64,000 nucleotides of DNA, from assembly GCA_036346225.1 (NCBI GenBank), contig JARFIW010000500.1, forward strand, positions 2,914,001 through 2,978,000. Direction: 5' to 3'. Origin of the DNA: Platerodrilus igneus. Its lineage: Eukaryota > Arthropoda > Insecta > Coleoptera > Lycidae. The notes under the pieces are model-generated. The model was given only the letters and a program-made list of their open reading frames with translations. It did no database searches and had not been told where the DNA came from. Position 1 is the stretch's first letter; each line of letters starts with the position of its first letter. Positions 9,799 through 22,600 of the stretch are shown one piece after another. A program made the position numbers and the translations under genes.

Positions 9799-12700
9799 GT
9801 AAGTGTTTCTTTTGTATATTAGGTGACAAAGTTACAACGATTTCACATTAGAGTATTTTATTGATTATTAAAGCAATCATTAAATATTCTTAAAACGATT
9901 ATGTAACTAAAAGATATTTGTGTTGTTGAGAACCGCTGTTATGGTAGTAGGATGTATAAATTATAACCCTGTTAAATGTGCTATGATCTTGAAATCTTTG
10001 AAGGTAATCATATATAATACTGAATGATACAACACTTCTACTATATTAATTTTCATGGTAAAGCATGCTGCAACAAAAGCACTCCAGTTTCACATAAGGA
10101 ATTTTGAACAAGATCAAATTACAGAGACAGAAGGACACTTTAATTCCTGCAGATTTAGCTGCCTTAAAGTGTGTATTAAAAGTTGTTAATTTGGTTTTAA
10201 TTTTGAAGAGAAAATATCCTCATTAAAAAGTTATTTGTATTGCAAAAGTAACAATTACTTTTATTTTGTAAAGACGCATTATATAAATGAAAATACAGGT
10301 AACTGATTTTAGCCCGATCTCGTTACTATTACTTTATGTAGTATTGTAAATTTTTTTATGTAAGCTTTTTTGTAAGTTTCGTACTCGCACTGAGATTTTC
10401 AATAATCAAATTTAGGCCTGGGGTAAAAATAATCGTTAAATGGCCTTTGGGTTGAGGAAATTTCGAACAGGAACTTTCTAACAACTGAGCTTTGTGCAGC
10501 ATAGAGCAAGAGTTGTTATGAGTAAAATGTGTGTGAAGTTAATGAATTTTGATTGCCCTGAATGGGCAGGGAACTCACAACAATATAAGGGTGCATCGGC
10601 TAACTGCAGTGATGGTTCCCATGCAAGAATTTATTACGTGCCATTTTCACAACTATTTAATTGAATTTCATGTTCCTTACTGCATTCATAGTCATTTGCG
10701 AATTTTTAATAACGATTTCGACTACTTTCCAAATTGAAACGATTGCTTGCTGAACGCCCTGCCCGGTAGATTTTATTATTACATATAATTATAATTTAAA
10801 TACTGCAAATCTACTCTATTTCAATATAGCATTAAAGCTGGTATTTATTTTTAGAGAAATTGCAATGTGGTGTACGTGTTCTCTACAAGGTTGTTTACGA
10901 ACATACATAAATTTTCACTTAGCTTATTTTTATATCTTCTTTAGTATTCATTATTAGGTGATTTTCTATAATTTTTGAACGAAAATATGGGCAACTTTTC
11001 ATACACGTCGTGTAAAATCCCGGGGTTGATGTACTTTCGTGTTAACGGTTAACGTGGTTTTCCATATTATTGATCGTTGTTGGCTCTAAGTTTTCTAATG
11101 TTGGACATTCGGGTTATTTTACTGGTATAAGTTGGTTGTAAGATGGATATACCTTATTAATTCCTTTTAAGAAACAGTTTTAGTTTTGTTCGTGAAAAAT
11201 TAGAAATCTGCTATCTCCTTTAAGTGCCTTTAAAAAGACAATATACACTACACAAGCTGAAGTTAAGAACATAAATTATTTATCTGATGTTTGGTTATCT
11301 TTAGCGATGTAGTGATGAAATTTTCATCCCTTTATAATTGGAGTAGTGTGATGAATTTTTTTAGGCAAGATTTCTATTTCTAGATGGTGGTTGATTGCTT
11401 TCATTGAAGTATTTGAACTGGTTGGTAATGGAACATAATATCATATATCTTTGTCCTTGATGCTTTGATGTTGACTACTAAAAGTTGTTGTGCTGCAACG
11501 GTGAATATAGGAACCTCCAAGACCACGCTTTGACAAGTTACAAACGAAATGTCATATGGTGTAAAACTTGATGTTTCTTCTCTACATCGTTTTGATGCTG
11601 TTCTTTATGGAAAATTGAGTCTGATTTTTCTTTAAGTTTTTAGGTTGCTCATCGCACAATCAGAGATGTTGCGTTGTGGAAATTGAACTTACTTCAATCA
11701 CATCATCGGAGTATGCTAATGCAACACCTGTTATTAGTTGAGTATTTATTAGATAATAGATTGGTAATGACTGTCCTATAAGTTTGTTTATATACATTTT
11801 TTCTTAGAGTCGCTCTACTGGTTAGGTGCGATATTAGTACATCATTCTGTGCTACCTGCAACAAAATGCATTTCGACCTGTAGATAGTTCCCTTCTTTAT
11901 TGCCCTAGTTTACCGTGTCAAACTTTTTTTTATTTTCTTATCAAGAGTTACTTGTGGACAGTATGTATGTATATGGTTTTTATGACTATTTCGATATCAA
12001 AGATTTAATACTTGGTTAACCAAGTGACTGAAAACAGTTCACTATATAATTTTGTTTAACTTTTGTTTTATGTAAATATTATGATCCGAGGTTAAAAATT
12101 AGTTTGAGGTAATTAAAAAGTGTATTAATTATTTTTGTGAAGATTTTTGTATTATGTAAATCCTCCGGGATGTCGGATAAATGTTGTTTTATATGCGAGT
12201 TGGTTTTCCTTTTATAACATGTTGATTTCTTAAGGGTTTGTAAATAAAATTCTTTTTTGAGATTTTCTTTTTCTTTATTTGTGACCCATCCTACTCCACA
12301 ATTTTTAGACAGCACGACCTTCTTTGGATTCCTTTCTTTGTTGCGGTATTTGAAGCGGGCAATTTTCTTTGCTTACTTTACTCTTCTTTTGTGTCTGCAC
12401 GGAATGCCGTAACAAATTATAAAAGAAATAAAAATAGTAAATAAAATAACTGAAATACAAGGATTCTAAGTGCTAGCACTTGTATTATAGAAATGCCCCT
12501 ATTTAATATTGGTCCATTATCTTTGCTGCACTCAAAAAGGAATTAAAAATTTTCAAATTATTCGTATTAATCTACTTTTGACTATAATATACATTTCGGT
12601 CATCTTATCGACCATCGATATTAACTAACAATATTAACTAACAAAACTAACAGAATCGTGTTTTTACTGATCTGCCAAGGCCCTGAAGCAATTATCTTAC

Positions 12701-15700
12701 CAGAACAACATGTATGGTAGATACAGTAGATAATAGAGTTAGAAATAAGATAGTACATGAGTGTAGAAAAGCTAGAAATAAATGGATGGAGGAGAATTGT
12801 AAGGGAATACAAGATGATTTGAGAGTAGGTAAGACTTACAGGGCAGTTAAAAAGTTTTTTGGGGAAGATAGGAAAAAATATAATGGTATTAAAGACGAGA
12901 ATAATGAACTAATAAATAAAGTTGAAGTAGCAGATAGACGGAAAAGATATTTAGAAGATTTATACAAGGGTGACGATATGGATAAGTTAGAGAACGACCA
13001 AGAAGAGGATGTAGAAATAGGATTCTCAATATTAAGAGAGGAATTTGATAGAGCTGTTAAGGATCTTAAACTAAATAGAGCGCCAGGGATAGACTATATT
13101 CCCGCAGAATTAATAAAATATGCAAGTCAGAAAACTTTAGACAGATTATATGAACTAGTAAAATTAATGTATAACACAGGTGAGGTCCCGATAGATTTCG
13201 AAAAAAATATTATTGTCCCAATGCCAAAAAAGTCAGGAGCTGATAAGTGTGAGAATTCTAGAACAGTTACTTTAACTTCCAAAATGCTAACAATAATAAT
13301 TAAAAATAGAATAGAAGCTTTGACTGAGAACTATTTAAGCGAAGACCAATATGATTTTCGTAAAGACAGAGGGACTAGGGAACCGATACTAATGATTAGG
13401 GTAATTATCGAAAAAAAATTACAAAAAAATAAAAAGACATTTCGCATTTTTAGATTTAGAAAAAGCATTTTGGATTGTTATGTTCAGGGTTTTGCGAAAA
13501 ATAGGAATCTCTCAAAGGGATAGAAAATTATTTACAGTCTATATAAAAACCAAAGTGTAGTAATTAGATTTGATGAAATAGAAAAGGAAGGTAAGATTAG
13601 AAATGGTGTTAGACAGGGCTGTATACTATCTCCCTTGATTTTTAATGTTTATATTAAGGAAGCTTTAAACTTAGCTAGAGAGAGAGAAAAGAGATAGGTA
13701 CTAGTGTACAAGGATAGAAAATAGACATGTTACGTTTTGCAGATGATATAGCCATTATAGCAGAGTCTAAAAAAGAGTTAGGAGAGTTTTTAAATATTTT
13801 AGATGAGATACTACAGAGTAACTATAGTAGGAGAATTAACTCAGGAAAGACAAAGATATTGACAAGTGAGTTACAGCCTAGTTCTAAACCAAAATTAAAA
13901 ATATGTAATACCGACTTAGAGGAGGTAGATGAATTTTGCTATTTAGGCAGTATAATTACAAAAGACGGACGTAGCAGGAGAAAAGAAAAACTTACTAATC
14001 TCAATAGTATTAGTTTAGATAATAGAAAAAGTTTCTTAAAGTCGTTCGTATGGAGCATTCTATTATACGGTAATGAGACTTGGACAATTAAAGAGGTAGA
14101 TAAGAAAAAGATAGAAACTTGGCGTTATAGGAAAATGATAAAGATTAGTTGGACAGATAGAGTAACAAATGAGGAAGTTTATAGAAGGATAGGTAAGGAC
14201 CCCTATATGTGGAAACAATTAAAGGTCAGGAGAGATTGAATGATAGGGCACCAGTTTGACATGAGGGACTATTTAGTAAGGTCTTAGATTATAGACTACC
14301 AAATAAAAATAAAGTAGGAAGACCTAGACAAAGCTATATTAGTCAAATTATTAGAGATTTAGGTTGTGAAGGGTATGTGGACCTTAAACAAAACAAAAAA
14401 TAAATAAATAAAAATCAGTTAACTAAATGTCAACATGACACAACTCATAATAAGTTAGCGATCTGGCATGTTGGTAGCGATTTGTTGCTTAAGCCTTACC
14501 ATAACATATAATTTAACACTTTTCCTTTTTTGGAGGGAATAACCAGGGAATATTTCATTTCCTTATAAATGGGAATAATGTAAACATGTTGGAGTTCTTT
14601 AACTAGCATCAGGTTGCTAATATCTATGTAAAGCCAGGTAGATAACGCTGTATGTGGAAACAATTAAAGGTCAGGAGAGATAGAATGATAAGCCAGCAGT
14701 TAAGACATGAGGGACTATTTAGTAGGGTCTTAGATTATAGACTACCAAATAAAAATAGAACAGGAAGGCCTAGACAAAGCTATATTAGTCAAATTATTAG
14801 AGATTTAGGTTGAGAAGGGTATGTAGATCTTTTTAGACTAGCTCATAATAGAAAAGAATTTAGAGCTGTGTCAAATCGATCTTAAGTAAGTTCGAAAACA
14901 AAACAAAAATAAATAAATAAATAAAAATCAGTTAACTAAATGTCACCATGACAAAACTCACAATTAGTTAGTGGTCTGTCATGTTGGTAGCGATTTGTTG
15001 CTTAAGCCTTACCATAACATATAATTTAACACTTTTTCTTTTTTGGAGGGGATAACCAGGTAGTATTTCATTTCCTTATAAATGGGAATCATGTAAACAT
15101 GTTGGAATTCTTTAACAACTATCAGGTTGCTAATATCTATGTAGAGCCAGATAGGTAGGAAAAAGATAGAAGACCTAGACCAAGCTATATTAGTCAAATT
15201 ATTAGAAATTTAGGTTGTGAAGGGTATGTAGAACTTTTCAGATTAGGCACAGAATAGAAAAGAAGTTAGAGCTGCGTCAAACCGACCTTAAGTAAGGTCG
15301 AAAACAAAATATGGTGACGATAGATATCTGGCTCTCAAAGTCCACTAAGATATCGATTGTTTTATTCTGAATTACTTCAACATTGGAGAAAGATTTTCCA
15401 GTTCATATGATTCTTCTTCAGTTTCGTTCAAGAACTCGTTGGGTTGAATAATAAATGCATCTAAGAACCTAATTTTCCTCTTGTCGATAATCATTTTTGT
15501 TAAGGATAGTATCGCTTTATTGTTCCTTTGTATTTAAATTGCACCTATCATTATTACAACTTTCTCTCCAGTTTTCATGTCTACCTTGATTGTATGATCC
15601 CCATTTCTATTACCTGACTCCGTGTTTACATTACCAAGTCTTCAGCCACTATAATCTGCCCACGAGCGCTTTTACTGAATTTCAACATAGGTTGATGATG

Positions 15701-18700
15701 CTTATTCTCATATGTTTTGTCAATATTTCTTAAAACTGATCGATTGTCTCGATGCCTTGTACTAAAATACTCCAATAAATAACAGCATCAAAATGTTTTG
15801 ACAACCACTCAATTAACGTTTTATGCTCTATATTTTCCAACAAAAAGCCTGTCTCTGTCACTAATTTTAATACATAATCGGCCCAACTGCCTGATAGAAA
15901 CTGTCCATATCTAATTCTAAAGTATAATTCGCGTTCTTTGGCTCTACTCCAATGCCATTGTCTAAATTGCTTGTCAAACATCTCAAAATTTGTAAATGAG
16001 CTCTCTCTAGCTTGCGCCCAGCAAACAACCACACACAACTTGTAACGAGATTTATTTTAGCTGTTTCTGGGACTGTCACTTCCTTAAATAACTTCTTCAT
16101 TTTAGGAAAAGATTGCATGGGGCGCAACTTCTCATTTGGTCAGTAGACCAATTTCAAACCCCAAATCATACCATATACTCAATTACTTTTGGTTTCGGAC
16201 TTTAGCAGTACAAATTACCTTGGAAGGAAGTAACTGTACATTTACAGGTGGCTTACTTTAATATTTTTGCATACAGAATCCGTTAATTGCACACTAGGCG
16301 CCTTCATTTTTATTAAGTTTTGAAATAAATTAAGCATCATTAATTGTAACACCGTTCCTAGTCGACTTGCACTTTGAAGAAGTTCTAGATTACTAGAACG
16401 AGTGCAATGGTTTCCACGTTCCAGTGATCTAAATAGCCAAACTACAGGTCCAACCAAAGTAGTAGGATCTTTGGTGATGAACCAGACTATGATTGGTCCC
16501 CAAAGGGCTGCAGTTAAAATAGTCCCCATTCGGATCTCTGGGAGGGGACTTCGGAGGATGTGATTGGAAAATTTAAAGGAAGAGCAGGGAACATTTTGCA
16601 AGTTGGTGCATGGAATGTCAAAAGTAAGAAGCACATACGTAAACTAGAGGACTTGAAAATTGAAATGGATATTAGCACTATACAGAGGCGGGTGATTTTT
16701 GGAGTGAAAATTTTAGGGTAATTCATACATGATCAGAGGAAGGAAATTCAGGTGTGGGGATAGTTATGCGAAAAAAGATAGGACAACGTGTAGAAAATTA
16801 CTTACAAAAGAACGAAAAAGTACTCATGGTTAGATTAGAATCTAAACTGGTAAATACAATAATAATACAAGTATTCATGCCCACCTATAGCCACAGTGAG
16901 GAAGAGGTAAAGGATATCTACAAAGATATCGAAGACATACTAAGATACATAAAAAGACATGAAAATTTAATAATTATGAGGGATTTTAATGCAATGGTGA
17001 TGGTAGGGAAGGAACGGTAGTAGGTTTATTTGGTATAGGCACATGAAATGACAGAAGAAATAGGCTGGTAGAATTTTTGCGACAATAACAATTTAACCAT
17101 CACAAATACATTATTTCAACATCATGCTAGAAGACGATACACGTCGAAGGAGATATAAGAAGATATCAAATGTATTACATTCTTGTTAGACAATGGTTTA
17201 GGAATCAAGTAAAAGACTGTAGAAGCTACCCCGAAGCAGATATAGACACTGACCACAACATCATAATTGTGAAGGCTGCTCTTAAATTTAAAAATTTGAA
17301 AAAAAGGAAGAGAAAAAGAAACTTTGACTTTGAGAAACTAAAAAATAAAGATATCCACAAAAGATTTGGAAAAAAAGTCAAACGAATTGTTGAAAGATAT
17401 CGGGAAAATTTATTATACTAAAGAAGTAGAAACAGAATGGAATAATATCAAATCGAGCTTAGACATGGCGGTTAGAGATACTCTGGGATATACTCAAAAA
17501 GAATATAAGAAACAATGGATAACAAAGGATATCCTGAATCTAATAAAAAAAAATACAAAAATAGATCAGACGAAATCGGAAAACAGATACAAAGCCATAA
17601 AATGGAAAATTATTCGCAAATCCAGGAAAGCTAAAGAACAATGGATTGATGAAAAGTGCAACGAGGTACAAACTAAGATGGAAATAGGAAAGACAGGCGA
17701 AACATACAAACTAATTATAATGAATTTTAAGGATACAAAACCGTATAGCAAAAATATAAGGCACGTGGGAGGAAATGTCATTATTAAAAATGTAAAGAAA
17801 GTGAATAGATGGCAAGAATATAAGGGAATTTATATGCATTATAACAAGAATCAGATATTGAAAAGGATGACTTGGGATATCCTACGAGTTTGAATAAGCA
17901 TTAAAGGGTCTGAAAAATGGTAAGGCACCGGGTACAGATAAGGTGCAAGCAGAAACTCTAAAAGCTTCTGGACAAGCAGTAACAAAACGTCTCTTTCAAC
18001 TTGTAAGCTATATGTATGAGACAGGCGAGATACCCAAAGATTTCAAACGTAACATCATAGTCACTATACCAAAAAAGAGAGGCACGGATAGATGTGAAAA
18101 TTTTCGAACAATAAGTTTGACAGCACACGTATCAAAAATATTAACTAGAACTGTACAAAGACGAATGGAAAAACGAGCTGAAGAAATACTAGGAGAAGAT
18201 CAATTTGGGTTTATGCAAAACAGGTGAACATGGGAGGCTATTTTAGCTCTGAGAGTGATAATGGAGAAAACAATAGAAAAGGGGGAGAGCATGTATGGTT
18301 TGTAGATCTGGAAAAAGCATTCGACAATATAAAGTGGAAAAAAAATGTTCGAAATACTCAAAAGGATTGGAATGAGTTTTAAGGATAGATGGATAGTACA
18401 TAGCTTATACAAAGAGCAAACAGCGGTAATAGAACTATAGCAGGAACGTAGAGAAGTAAATATTAGGAAAGGGGCGAGACAGGGATGTGCTCTATCCCAA
18501 TTAATTTTTAACTTGTACATAGAAGAGGCAATGAATACTGTCAAATGCAGGAAGACATTTGGAATTACTATGCAGGGACAAAAAATTGATATGCTTAGAT
18601 TTGCAGATGATATAGCGGTATTAGCGTCTAGCAAGGAAGAGTTAGTACAAAAGATATAAAACAAAGATTAGCACAAGGCCATGCTACATTTAACAAGAAA

Positions 18701-21700
18701 AAGCAAGGATAGATTGCTTAAAACATGTGTGGAGCACAGCACTGTACGACTGTGAAACTTGTACAGTACGAGAAGCGGGTAGGAAAAAGACATAAGTCTT
18801 TGAAATGAGGGGTTACAGACGTCTGATGAGAAAATTAAGAACAAAGAGGCACTAGAAATGGCAGGGGAAGAAAGAAGTATGTGCAAAACAGTAAAAAATG
18901 GGAGATAGGATGATAGGCCACATACTAAGGCATGAGGGAATAGTGCGGAATATATTAAAAAAGAATTTCAGGGAGCGGTGTAGGTTAGCTCAGAATAGAA
19001 TTAAGTGAAGGTACGCGTCCAACCAGTTTCAAGTCGGAAAACCTAATGACGAAAAAAATAAGTGCACTTAAATCTGATGATTATTATAAACAATTACAGG
19101 TGTTGGTTTTGATATATTTTCAATTAATGTTGAAGGTGTAAAAGGATATATTGGAAAACTATTAATTCGGCAAATGTCAAGTATGGGGGGATCTTGGTAG
19201 CCGCAGGCTGCTTAATCCCCTTCACAGACTACTGAATATCAGGGAAATAGGGTATATATTTGTAAACAATAGAAGGGGAATTGAACTGCATCTAACAAGA
19301 AAGAGCAGCGGCTTTGTTTGAAGACAACAAACGTATAAACAAGGAGAAAATTGTTGCAAGCATATGTGCAGAGCACAGCACAGTACGTCTATGAAACAGG
19401 GGCAGTAGGAGATGCAGACAAAAAAACGGTTGAAGTCTTTTGGAATGTTGTGCTTCAGATGTATGAGGATGATAGCATGGACGGACAAAGTTAATAACAA
19501 AGAGGTTATAGAAACAGTACGAAAATAAAGATATCTGTGAAAAACAAAAAATATGAGAAATAGAAGGGCATGATGCGTTCTAAGGCATTTTTGGGGAATA
19601 GTGCAGGATATATTACAAGCAGACATAAAAAACAGGTAGAGGTAGACCTAGATCAGACTATTGCATACAAATAGTGAAAGATGCAGACTGTGAAAATTTC
19701 AGGGAGATGTGTAGTCTAGCACAGAATAGGAAATAGTGAGGGTACGTATCTAACCAGTTCCAGGACTGAAGACCTATTGATGATGAATTGTAACTCTGGA
19801 AAGGCTCCCGTGGAATTCATTAAGACAGTGCATGTTTGCGCAATCAGTGCAGTGTTTAATTGACAAGACAATCAATCAATATTTACGTACTACTAATTAA
19901 ACGTTCTATAAGAATAAAATGAAACTACAATAATTATACTAATAACCTACAAATTGTTTTACAGCCGTCTCAAATTTTAAAACCATTTTGTAATTCCTGA
20001 TTATCCGTTAAATTTAAAATTGAATTTGTTGCTAGAAAAGATACAATATTGCATTCCTAATTTTTCAAAACAGTGCATAAACTTTCCAACATACAATGCA
20101 GAGTGCTAGAATGCTGTTTATTACCACTTGTAATTCAACTACTTCTATTCTTCTATTCATATGAGTAATAAAGCAAAGAAACAAACAAGTTCATACAGTA
20201 TGTACAGCACTCAAAGTTTTGCACATACAACCATATTAAATAGTCAAATCTGTAACACATGCAATTTACAGCTGGGTGACTATAAAAGCATGCCTTAGAT
20301 GCCGTTTTGCTTCATTTGGTCTTGTGTTTTCATTAGTTATCTATGCTTTTACCAATGAGGTTTCGTCTTGTTGTGTGTGCGCATCTTCCGCTTTTGTAAT
20401 AAAGTAGCCCATGTAAGTGCCAAATGTCGCGGTTTCGTTTTATTACTAAAAGAAACAACTGTAATAAATTGGTTTACTTTATCACCAGACTGTAAAATTA
20501 CATAGGGCATCTTATACATACAAAACCATCAGTATGTGTAACAAACTTAACTAACTTCAAAAAACTTTTCGTCAACACACGAAATCCCTCCTTATTGCAG
20601 ATCGTTTCACAAAATTAGCAGGAAATAGGCATCAAGTGCCACACTACAATATATCATTTCTTTCACTTTGGCTTCATTCTTTTTGGTATTTCATCATTAT
20701 TTATTTGTTCAAAATACTACATGCACTTCCTCCATACTAACATATTGGACCTAAGTTCAAATTTTATTTCTTAATTACGCATGCTTTACTTTGGTTTGCC
20801 TCATACACTTTAAATATTTTATTACAACGTACTCATTTTACTTTCATACTTATCCTGGCATATCCAGTACATAGGTTAGATAAGGTTAATATAGATAAGC
20901 CACTCCTACAAGGTTTGTTGATGTATTCATGCGCCATCTGTGCCAATTGTATTACCACTAATGGTTAAAATTTTGAGTAAGAATTGCATCCATGCTAACA
21001 TAAAGATTAAAAACCTAGGTACGGTTCAATTACCAGGTATTCCCATATTCGATCAACAATGCTTTAAAGGTGATAGTAATAGTTTTTTTAAATCTATGTT
21101 TATGTTCCAAATGTCAACTTCTATTATGCTAAAATCAACAGTTTTCGAGTATTTGACTTTATACTGAAGATTACAAACACCTACAAGTATTTATTACAAG
21201 CACTAACATAAATTAAACTACAAAAAATCATAAATATCTATAGACATTTGTTTAAAGCCAAATATGTCGAAAACTTGATTCTACCATATAGAAACGCATG
21301 ACTTTTTGTACGATTAATAAACAGGTTTAAACAAAACAATAAATAGGATTTGGAACAGAGTATCCTTTAACAAATATAAACATAACCTGTAACGTGGTGT
21401 GGTACAGAACAGAGTGTTTAATCTCAAACAAACTTAAAAATAGGGGTTCCTAGAATAATCTTAGGACGCTAGATTTTAAACAGCACTATCTCAACAGATT
21501 GTATTACCATTAAAATGACAATAACAAAGCTGTATATAAACGTGACTACATCCTGACCCAAGATTCATATTAGTTGTCTATGATTCACCTACAAGAATAT
21601 TAGTATCAACACACTTTGACATATTACCATTGTTTTTCTTCAACACTACCTCTGTTTTGTTATAGTTATAGTTATACTCAAAATAAATTGCATGCTATTT

Positions 21701-22295
21701 TTGTGCAGTTGAAACTATTTAACCATTTTACAAATTGCAAAAAGTATCTCTCTTTTCATAAGTTAGTAAAAAATGGAAGAACATGGACAATATGTGGAAC
21801 ACCAGAATATCTTGCACCCGAAGTTATATTAAGCAAGGGTTATGGTTGCTCAATAGATTGGTGGTCGTTTGGAGTTTTAATATATGAAATGGTTGCTGGA
21901 TATGTACCATTCTACTCCTCAGAGCCAATTAAACTGTATGAAAAAATTGTAAGGGGAAAGTTCAAACATGCAAACCACTCTAGCGAAGAAGTTCAAGACC
22001 TTATTCACAACCTTCTACAGGTTGATTTAACCAGAAGGTAATTTATTTTAGAATACCATACATGTTAGAGAATTGCTTATAGGTATGGAAATCTTCGAGG
22101 AGGCACATCGGACATTAAAAATCACATTTGGTTTAAAGATATTAATTGGATGGATATTTATAACAGAAAAATAGAACCACCATATATTCCTGAAGTAAAA
22201 GGACCCGGTGATACGAGTAATTTTGAAATATTCCTGAAGAACCCCAAGCAATATCATCAATCGATCTTTTTCCTAATGAATTTGCAGCATTTTAA
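8984..22295 (+). CDS. PKA catalytic subunit-like kinase, + copy (six exons, frameshifted tail)
   Basis: Serine/threonine kinase of the AGC group, closest by motif to the cAMP-dependent protein kinase catalytic subunit. Exons: 8984-9085, 9133-9285, 9352-9581, 9633-9798, 21763-22037 and 22083-22295, all with GT..AG ends. Landmarks are GCGSFGRV, catalytic lysine in [37 protein letters not shown] (DLG for DFG), [12 protein letters not shown] with the activation-loop threonine, and KGPGDTSNF. The N-terminus lacks the MGN myristoylation start of classic PKA. Exon 6 is one base shorter than in the - paralog: near 22231 a base is missing, so the conserved tail ending NEFAAF plus TAA 22293-22295 is out of frame, and the actual frame runs to 22410. 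It could be a recent pseudogene, a sequencing error or a changed tail. Confidence 0.88.
9799..12699. other. Intron 4 of the + kinase gene, 5' part: nothing recognised
   Basis: AT-rich sequence with many stops in all frames. The short open frames, for example near 10549-10737 and 12079-12315, resemble nothing I know and have no supporting context. No inverted repeats or target duplications were recognised. Confidence 0.5.
12700..14440 (+). mobile_element. LINE copy A (endonuclease-RT type), 5'-truncated
   Basis: The + strand encodes a non-LTR reverse transcriptase: [61 protein letters not shown], then past frameshifts [16 protein letters not shown] and, from 13727, [14 protein letters not shown] with FCYLGSII and the C-terminal YGNETWT...[15 protein letters not shown] block. 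The endonuclease half is missing, so it is 5'-truncated, and stops near 13523 and 13695 break it. The C-terminal block is the one common in insect endonuclease-RT LINEs (RTE-like; clade tentative). The tail after 14239 is tandemly repeated downstream. Confidence 0.85.
14190..15312 (+). repeat. Tandem array made from a LINE 3' tail (unit about 510 bp)
   Basis: A segment consisting of the end of the LINE coding region (TATGTGGAAACAATTAAAGG, then CTATATTAGTCAAATTATTA), an A-rich AAATAAATAAA tail and about 230 bp of non-LINE sequence (CAGTTAACTAAATGTCA to GGTTGCTAATATCTATGT) recurs. LINE-end parts occur at about 14200-14400, 14650-14890 and 15160-15310, and the spacer part at about 14410-14640 and 14920-15150. 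The repeated spacer shows this is a tandem duplication of a genomic segment and not three separate LINE insertions. Confidence 0.8.
15313..15729. other. Intronic stretch without recognisable content
   Basis: No coding similarity or repeat structure recognised between the LINE-tail array and the gag-like remnant. Confidence 0.4.
15730..16127 (-). pseudogene. LTR-retroelement gag (capsid)-like remnant
   Basis: Two overlapping minus-strand frames give [23 protein letters not shown] and then a W-S-R-A-K-E-R-E-L region followed by [16 protein letters not shown] and [13 protein letters not shown]. This resembles the capsid part of retrotransposon gag proteins, where a YWS...Q/R segment precedes a TETRFL-like helix and an HF motif. 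A frameshift near 16020 separates the two. No protease or RT is nearby. Moderate confidence, since it rests on motif memory only. Confidence 0.5.
16510..19050 (+). mobile_element. LINE copy B (endonuclease and RT), heavily mutated
   Basis: Pieces of a complete ORF can be followed in several frames. Endonuclease: [10 protein letters not shown] near 16600, GVGIVMRKK and RDFNA (family GDFNA) at 16754-17020, and [12 protein letters not shown] at 17240-17275. Linker at 17366-17893. [20 protein letters not shown] near 17910, [19 protein letters not shown] and [10 protein letters not shown] at 17943-18227, [16 protein letters not shown] near 18475 and [13 protein letters not shown] near 18592. The C-terminal block ends with [12 protein letters not shown] near 18910. 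Numerous stops and frameshifts make it inactive. It has the same architecture as copy A. Confidence 0.85.
19250..19785 (+). mobile_element. LINE copy C: 3' end only
   Basis: A third copy of the same kind of LINE: the stretch with AGAAAGAGCAG, TGATGCGTTCTAAGGCA (the GHxLRH block) and AGGTAGACCTAGATCAGAC matches the tail region of copy B, ending near ACCAGTTCCAGGACTGAAGAC. No RT core is present, as expected for a short 5'-truncated insertion. Confidence 0.7.
19790..21762. other. Intron 4 of the + kinase gene, 3' part: nothing recognised
   Basis: AT-rich intronic DNA; short open frames such as 20940-21167 have no recognisable similarity. It ends in the splice acceptor CATAAG at 21757-21762. Confidence 0.5.
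21763..22295 (+). CDS. Exons 5-6 of the + PKA-C-like gene (C-lobe and tail)
   Basis: Exon 5 (21763-22037) begins [16 protein letters not shown], with one extra codon (N) relative to the - paralog, and continues through [23 protein letters not shown] and QVDLTR. It ends in a split AGG codon. Exon 6 (22083-22295) carries [15 protein letters not shown] and [10 protein letters not shown] one-base deletion at about 22231-22233 then separates the rest of the AGC C-tail, which is still legible one frame over (PEEP ... NEFAAF, stop 22293-22295). In the uncorrected frame translation runs to 22410 with an unrelated hydrophobic tail. Confidence 0.88.
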
Positions 22296-22592
22296 ATATA
22301 TTATTAGATTTCCTTGTTTAAAATGTGTGCATGTACTAATATTAAGTTATTTTATAAATAATGTAGCATGTTATTATCTCATACAGAGTTCTAAATACAA
22401 CTTAAAATGACAAAGATGGTTTGTATAAGATGAATGATTTACACATACCGAAAGAAATGGGATAATTATCTTTCATAACCATCTTTCCAAATTATTTTAC
22501 TTTTTCTGTCTGTTCAAGTACCATTATAATTAAGGTACTTGGTTTACTAAGGTTTGGTGCTAATACATATTTTCAATAAAGTTTGACTAATA
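22296..22592. other. 3' flank of the + kinase gene
   Basis: Likely 3' UTR and flank. AATAAA-type signals are present (for example CAATAAAG near 22575), but none is decisive. The hAT target duplication begins at 22593. Confidence 0.4.
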
Positions 22593-22600
22593 TACATGTC

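Noticed and set aside
22296..22410. Genuine alternative C-terminus of the + kinase
   Set aside because: The conserved tail is perfectly legible one frame over with its stop and the exon is exactly one base short, so the extension is better explained by a deletion.
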